The notes under the pieces are model-generated. The model ran no database searches. It saw only the letters and a list, made by a program, of their open reading frames with translations, and had not been told where the DNA came from. From Caprella mutica (taxonomy: Eukaryota; Arthropoda; Malacostraca; Amphipoda; Caprellidae), in NCBI GenBank assembly GCA_947561585.1, contig CANNZV010001029.1:124001-188000 (forward strand): a stretch of DNA of 64,000 nucleotides, in the 5' to 3' direction. The position numbers were made by a program, and so were the translations under genes. The first letter of the stretch is position 1, and each line of letters begins with the position of its first letter. Below, in pieces: positions 58,723 to 64,000 of the stretch.

Positions 58723-60476
58723 TGCAATCGTACATATATTAAAAAAAATTACAGTCATTAGTTACGTAATGAGCATTAGCAATAATTCAATTAACATTAT
58801 AAGCTGGTACCTAATACCTAATTGCTTATCATGAAGTAATTTAAAAGCACGAACACAAAACAATTACTACCTTTTGTTACTCATTCATGAATAACAAAAT
58901 ACAAACACTATTATTTCTCATTTATATATATATCAAACTATAATTATTTTTAATAAAATATCATCGTAATATTCAATAGTTTACTACCTACTGTTAGTGC
59001 AGCAATAATACTATTTTGATATATTTACTGAAACTTATAGGTTCTGGATGTATTCAACTATTTATAGATACTAATTTAGCAACCAATAATTTATCGATTA
59101 CTTTTCAGTAGGTATATATATCTTCAATCTACCTAATCATTGATATGGTAATAATAACGTGTTGCATTTACTGATAATTTCGAAATGAATTAGGTAAGAT
59201 AAAAATAATATAAATATAATGAATCTGTTTAAGTAATTAAAATATGTTTAGTGCATAGTGACAATGACACTAGTCATCTTTTGATGCATTGAAATATTGA
59301 TTATTCTAAACCTAGGTATCTGAGAAAACTAGGTTTCAAAATTTCAGTAATGTAATGCAAAGAAAAAGTGATTAAAAATAAATGGTAATGTTAGAATGAT
59401 AAATATCCAATAATAAATAAAAATACTGCAATATTATAATGCTATTTTCGTATCGAATAATAGTGGGTATTTACTATTTATTAATAATATAAATACGCTC
59501 AAAAGACAAATATAAGGGAGGGAAAGGGGTTGACAATATACAAGGAAAAAGGTAGTGAATGATAGGTACACTGAGAAAACAAATCTACAATCAAAGTATG
59601 TACTAATATTTCTTTGTTAACTGCTAATTTATTTAATTTAGTATATAACAAATGCAATTCGTGTCTAGTTTTGATTCAGTTGAAGGCGTGAGCACATGTA
59701 CGTACGAATGTTCTTGTACAGTCACTTTCACTGACGATTTTATCGCACGTTATACTCATGATTAAAATATTAGGTATTATAATTATTAGTGTTGCATCCA
59801 GCTATGGTTAAATATTAGGTTTTAATTAGAAAATATATTTAAGTTCTAAATTATTTTCAACTATGGAAGTTTATAATCTTTACATTTTTGAATGAGCTAG
59901 GTTGATGTGCAATGTTTTTTTATTCTATTATTAGGTTCAGGTAAAGTAATAAGCTTCATAGTTAGCTAGGTACATATGTAAGAAATTGTATTTCTTTCAA
60001 TTTTGCGTGTACGATATAATTTTTGAGGTTTAGTAATATTAGTATTACCTAGGTAACAGTTTGTCAGATGGTATTCAATTTTTGCAATAAAAACTAACTT
60101 TTTCTTGACAAGGCAATAATAATTATTTATCTTTAAACCTTGATCACACATAAGCTATACACTGAAAAATTAAATTATATTTCTTCAATAGTACTTGTAT
60201 CCTCATTATTAAATGTATTACGTACCTTAATATATTCATCATTCCATTACTCCACTACTCTCATTTTAACGATACATTTAACTTGTATGTAGCTATGTTA
60301 GTTAGTGCCACTTTTTCACGTCAATTTCATAAGCTTCAAAATACATTCAAATTTGAATAGGTACTACCTACATGAATGAATCTTTCATAAAAAAAAGGGA
60401 GTTTATAAAACTTATTCAGATATATATACTGTACCATACGTCATTATCAAATATGTCTACGAATTCATGGTTATCT
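58723..60476. other. 1.7 kb of unique AT-rich sequence, no gene recognised
   Basis: No arrays and no known element. Frames at 59966-60151 and 60372-60572 are short and featureless. GTACGTACGAATGTTCTTGT and CACGTTA words near 59700-59755 are the only GC-richer patch. Confidence 0.35.
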
Positions 60477-60655
60477 GGGGTAAGTTACGAAATATTGGAC
60501 AGTTCCACATTTTCAGACAAAAGAGAAAAAATATACATTCCAATAAAATATATTATATACTCTTTATTTTAATAGGTATTAGTGATAATTATCAGGATAC
60601 CAATTATATATATGACCGAAAATGTGGAACTGACCGATAATTCGTAACTTAACCC
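60477..60655. repeat. Family B palindromic MITE, copy B5 (best arms)
   Basis: Left arm GGGGTAAGTTACGAAATATT then GGACAGTTCCACATTTTCAGAC. Right arm TATGACCGAAAATGTGGAAC then TGACCGATAATTCGTAACTTAACCC. The arms pair over about 42 bp with few mismatches. Confidence 0.87.
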
Positions 60656-60967
60656 ACTACCTATGTCAATTTATTAAATATTTTACAGCTGAGCACTGAT
60701 AGCGCAACGCAATACAAAATACTTAATTCAGTTAGCTACCTAGACCAATGTTTGAATATTATAATATCTCTTAATAACTAATTGACGAAGAATACCTTCC
60801 TATTGGTTTAAATATTTGAATTGAAGATTTTTTGTACTGATGGAAATTATTTATATTTATATTATGTATACTTAGGAACCAATAGATTAAAGAATATTTG
60901 CAATTACTATTTACGAAATAATACGGTCAGGAAGTTTGAAGTTGATAATAAATAAGTACTAATCTAG

Positions 60968-61195
60968 TCTGGGTTACTATTCATTAGTCCGACGCACCAT
61001 TAGTTCGACGCCTCATTAGTCCGACTACTACTTAGTCCGACGCGACATTAGTCCGACACTTTTACAGATTCTATCTGATTTAACAACAAATATATGTACA
61101 TAGGGGGGCGTGCCACAACCCCCCCCCCCAATACCCCTGCCAGGTCATTAAATAATCATTTAGTGTGCAGTACAACAAACTAGCGGATACAACAA
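60968..61195 (+). repeat. Family D repeat, copy 1
   Basis: Begins GGGTTACTATTCATTAGTCC and contains five (A/T)TAGT(C/T)CGAC(G/A)C words at 14-22 bp spacing up to 61060. It then has a TACATAGGGGGGCGTG patch, an 11-C run at 61119-61129, CAGGTCATTAAATAATCAT and AACAAACTAGCGGATACAAC. The C-rich part is absent from copy 2. Confidence 0.82.
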
Positions 61196-61286
61196 ACTAC
61201 ATTAGCAACTCTCAGTTATTTCTATCTAAGTAGTTCTTCATTTGTTTAACTAGATAAATAAGGATTAAAAAAACAGGGAGAGGGTG

Positions 61287-61362
61287 CTCGTGACCGGGGG
61301 GGGGGGGAGGGGGCTTATGACCTAGGAGGGCTCATGACCGGGGGGCTCTTGACCGTACCCCA
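61287..61362. repeat. GCTC(A/G)TGACCGGGG-type short repeat
   Basis: Four units: GCTCGTGACCGGGG with a 12-G run, GCTTATGACCTAGGAG, GCTCATGACCGGGGG and GCTCTTGACCGTACC. GC-rich in an AT-rich setting. Confidence 0.65.
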
Positions 61363-62515
61363 AACTATATGATCTAGGTACCTAATAATATCCCAATTGG
61401 TGTATGTAGGTCCCTAACTTACTTATACCTGATTATAGTATCTATGTACATATTTAGTAATTAACTAACTAATGTAGCAAGGTAATTTCTACTATCCAAA
61501 ATAGTGTTTCTATGTACCTAACGAGTAACTAACTACTCAACTGCATTTGTATCTTTCAATAAACTTCTATGACCGAAAATAATTTGAAGTTCAATATTTT
61601 TACACTATTTATAGCGTTATCGGTATAATATGAAATTTAAAAAGATATTTATTCCTTATAATCACGAGCTAGTATACTAAGTCATAAAGTCAACATTTTC
61701 TTTGACAGTCAATCGATCAGTGTTTTAAATCTTGAATACAATAGACAGTGATTGAGAAATAAACTTGTAAGTCCACTAGTGTGAGTGATCTTCTGAGAAC
61801 AAACATACATACACATACATTCACGGATATGAAGAATGACCAGTGACTAATACGCTGAAATTTAACTATATATTAACACAAATGTATTGTAATTAGTTGT
61901 AAAAAAATATAAGTGTATAGAGGAATAGAAGTACACAGTTAAATAGGTTATTTTTTCTCTCTGTTATCATTTATTGCCAAATTATTTCCCCCAAACTGTA
62001 TATCAGTGTTTACGTACAGATCCCCCACCCTTCATTCATCTCACACCTCCCCCCCCCCCTATCAGTAGCTACCTACCGTATGTTTAAAAAATTATTTATG
62101 AGCCTTGAACTGCAGAAAACTAAGCATTGTCAAATAATAGGAATGTATATTATTATACTTAAATTATATTATAATATTGAACTGACATATAAAATTATTA
62201 TAGGATATGAATTTTGATTATCTATAAGAATCATACAGTTTGATCACTTTTGTGTTTCTAAAAGAAACATTAATATAATATTAAAATCCAATTAGGTAGG
62301 CTTATCACATAGTATGGATAAAAAGATGTATTATTGTGACCGTTATTTGAATGAAGATTTGTGATATATTGAGTGATAATGATAGCATTTTTAGGTATGA
62401 TTGATTGAATTCATTGTTTATTATAGTTCAGTTATTCAATTGAGATGTAAATTTAAATAAATATTTGAATTTAAGAATATTGATTAGTTATTTACACTTT
62501 AGGTACCTGACTAAT
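61363..62515. other. Unique AT-rich sequence, no gene recognised
   Basis: An 11-C run lies at 62049-62059. Otherwise nothing recognised. Confidence 0.35.
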
Positions 62516-62656
62516 TAGGATAAGTTCCGATTATCGAACGGTTCCATATTTTTGAGCAAGTAAGCGAATATATTATAATTATTAATTTAACTCTCATTTT
62601 AACCTTTTTTACTCATTCGTAAATGTGGAACAGTCCGATAACTCAGAACTTACCCT
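62516..62656. repeat. Family B palindromic MITE, copy B6
   Basis: Left arm AGGATAAGTTCCGATTATCG then AACGGTTCCATATTTTTGAGC. Right arm TCGTAAATGTGGAACAGTCC then GATAACTCAGAACTTACCCT. About 140 bp in all. Confidence 0.85.
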
Positions 62657-62740
62657 ATAGATAGGTATGAATTATTTGATTGTTTTCCATAAATAAACTC
62701 GGTACCTAGCAACATACCGTGATTTTAAAACTTAGCACCC

Positions 62741-62935
62741 AAGGGCTCTATCCGTTAGCTGTCTTTGGTGAATGGGAAAGAAGGGGGTGGCGTCCCTTAG
62801 GCCCCGAACTGTTGTAATTTGGATTATGGATTTTTTTAATTTTTACATGTTTACCATTTTTTCAAACTACTTGCAGTTTAAGAGGACAGTGCTTGGGTTA
62901 AGCTCTCCAACTACGAGGTCTTAGTTAAACTCATG
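62741..62935 (+). repeat. Family C dispersed repeat, copy 3, 5' part
   Basis: Carries TAGCTGTCTTTGGTGAATGG, GGGGGTGGCGTCCCTTAGGC, AACTGTTGTAATTTGGATTA, ACTTGCAGTTTAAGAGGACA and AACTACGAGGTCTTAG, then stops at a family D copy. The missing 3' part is found at 63316-63418. Confidence 0.83.
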
Positions 62936-62936
62936 G

Positions 62937-63120
62937 GGTTACTATTCATTGCCTCGACAACACCATTAGTTTGACGCCCCTCTAGTCCAACATCAGTCCG
63001 ACACTTTTGCAGTTTATTACTGCTTAACATCAAATATATGTATATGTAGGGGCGTGACAGGTCATTAAATAATCATGAAGTGTGTAGTACAACAAACTAG
63101 CGGATACAACTAACAACATT
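62937..63120 (+). repeat. Family D repeat, copy 2, inside a family C copy
   Basis: Starts GGGTTACTATTCATTGCCTC, has three or four decayed TAGTCCGAC words, GTAGGGGCGTGACAGGTCAT and AACAAACTAGCGGATACAAC. The inserted stretch may extend to about 63315; 63121-63315 is AT-rich and not recognised. Confidence 0.8.
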
Positions 63121-63315
63121 ATATGATGAAATACAAAGAATGATTGCATCATACAAATATATTAGAAATAAAGTAAACTAAGAAAGGAATATAAAATTCT
63201 CAAAATGAAAGAAAAAAATTATTATTAGGATTATTTATTAATGGAGCTTATCTACTTAAAAAATATTTTTATTTTAATGAAAAAGTAAAACGAGAAATAA
63301 CACAGAAAACTGTAA

Positions 63316-63418
63316 CACCTCTTCATTTTCCTCTTCCATACGTGAGTGCAGCCATCGATGCTTGTGACCTTCTTCGTCACATTCCTTGGATAGTGATTGC
63401 ATTCACGGAGTAGCTTTA
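63316..63418 (+). repeat. Family C dispersed repeat, copy 3, 3' part
   Basis: CACCTCTTCATTTTCCTCTT, GAGTGCAGCCATCGATGCTT, TCACATTCCTTGG and GGAGTAGCTTT, in the order seen at 10780-10900. It continues the copy interrupted at 62935. Confidence 0.83.
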
Positions 63419-63732
63419 AGTTGAACCATTTTATATATAACTCGAATTACTTTTTTTCTAAATTTTTAAATATAACTTGACTTCTTTTAAATTAATATAA
63501 AAATGTTTTACATTTAAGTTAAAAAGGTGTAGTACCTACCTACTACCAGTACGACAGTACCTACAGTCAGTCATCAATGATAGTTAATTTAGTGTTTATT
63601 TTACGATGAAAGTTATTTTTCCCACCTACCTAATCAATAAAATGTTCAAATAACAATAAATATATAGCCTAACTAAAATGTGTCACTAAAGAATACTATG
63701 ATAATAAAATAATGTTACTAATTATTGTAACA
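63419..63732. other. Unique AT-rich sequence with TACCTACC words
   Basis: GTACCTACC-type words recur near 63530-63565. No gene recognised. Confidence 0.35.
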
Positions 63733-63891
63733 ATCTGTAAAATCTAACCAACTGGTTCCTGGATAATGACAAACACCTATAAAAATTTCAGGCAATTTGA
63801 TTGAAACCTTTTTGAGTTATGCGAGAACCTAGCATGATTACAAATAAATGAATACTGCCTAAAGTGTAACCTTCTGCAATCTGCGAAGGTG
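63733..63891 (+). repeat. Family A modular element, copy A7 (3' end only)
   Basis: Part of a type-B module (AACTGGTTCCTGGATAATGA to CAATTTGATTGAAACCTTTT), then TGCGAGAACCTAGCATGATT, a vestigial AAATAAATGAAT tract, and hairpin CCTTCTGCAATCTGCGAAGG at 63870-63889. The head is lost. Confidence 0.8.
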
Positions 63892-64000
63892 ATAAGATAA
63901 GTTAAAATCAGAACCTAGTAATAAAATAATTCATTTTATGATACATTACAAGATCAATAACTGTGAGTAAAAAAAGGTTTCAAAAATTCAGTAACGTTTT

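Overview
This is a eukaryotic, strongly AT-rich, non-coding window, most likely from an insect genome. Hemiptera is only a guess. The support is broken mariner, Tc1-like and pogo-like DNA transposons, a broken copy of a cysteine-rich transposon protein family that I know from insect genomes, and the total absence of bacterial-style gene packing. I found no intact host gene, exon, tRNA or rRNA. Almost every long open frame is an artefact of tandem repetition.

By rough addition of array lengths, about 40% of the window is tandem repeat: more than 25 unrelated minisatellites with units of 15 to 71 bp. The largest are a 31-bp satellite (34327-43842, about 305 units), a 30-bp minisatellite (7215-10105, about 96 units), a 17-bp array (46319-47733), a 26-bp array (5358-6396), a 22-bp array (52197-53194), a 20-bp array (30366-31325), a 32-bp array (22228-23155) and a 15-bp array in two blocks (54674-55283 and 57056-58338). 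Several show higher-order structure, so whole blocks of units were duplicated together.

The other layer is mobile DNA. Family A is a modular element of up to about 665 bp, present seven times (814, 21559, 25991, 27351, 48088, 51235 and 63733). It has a tRNA-like or subterminal head, one to four ~120-bp modules, an ATAA-type microsatellite and a 3' hairpin. Family B is a short palindromic MITE, present six times. Families C, D, E and F are smaller dispersed repeats. A 1.33-kb TIR element at 16217-17546 has a repeated, inverted GCGCAGTGATACCCC motif. A 1.77-kb transposon at 55284-57055 with TIRs over 110 bp sits inside the 15-bp array and carries an internally deleted gene with two stop codons. 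A pogo-like deletion derivative lies between two related arrays at 13058-13824. Mariner and Tc1-superfamily transposase remnants lie at 3622-4430, 26624-26830, 50635-51175 and 51880-52080.

Region by region: 1-6.4 kb holds family A, the 71-bp, 30-bp and 26-bp arrays and a head-to-head mariner relic. 6.8-14.2 kb is mostly minisatellite. 15.4-23.2 kb holds the TIR element, MITEs and four arrays. 23.2-34.3 kb is AT-rich sequence with dispersed elements and arrays. 34.3-43.8 kb is one satellite. 43.9-54 kb mixes arrays with transposase relics. 54.7-58.7 kb is the interrupted 15-bp array plus a 60-bp modular repeat. 58.7-64 kb is low-copy AT-rich DNA with MITEs and nested repeats. No genes act together here; the story is insertion, nesting and tandem amplification.
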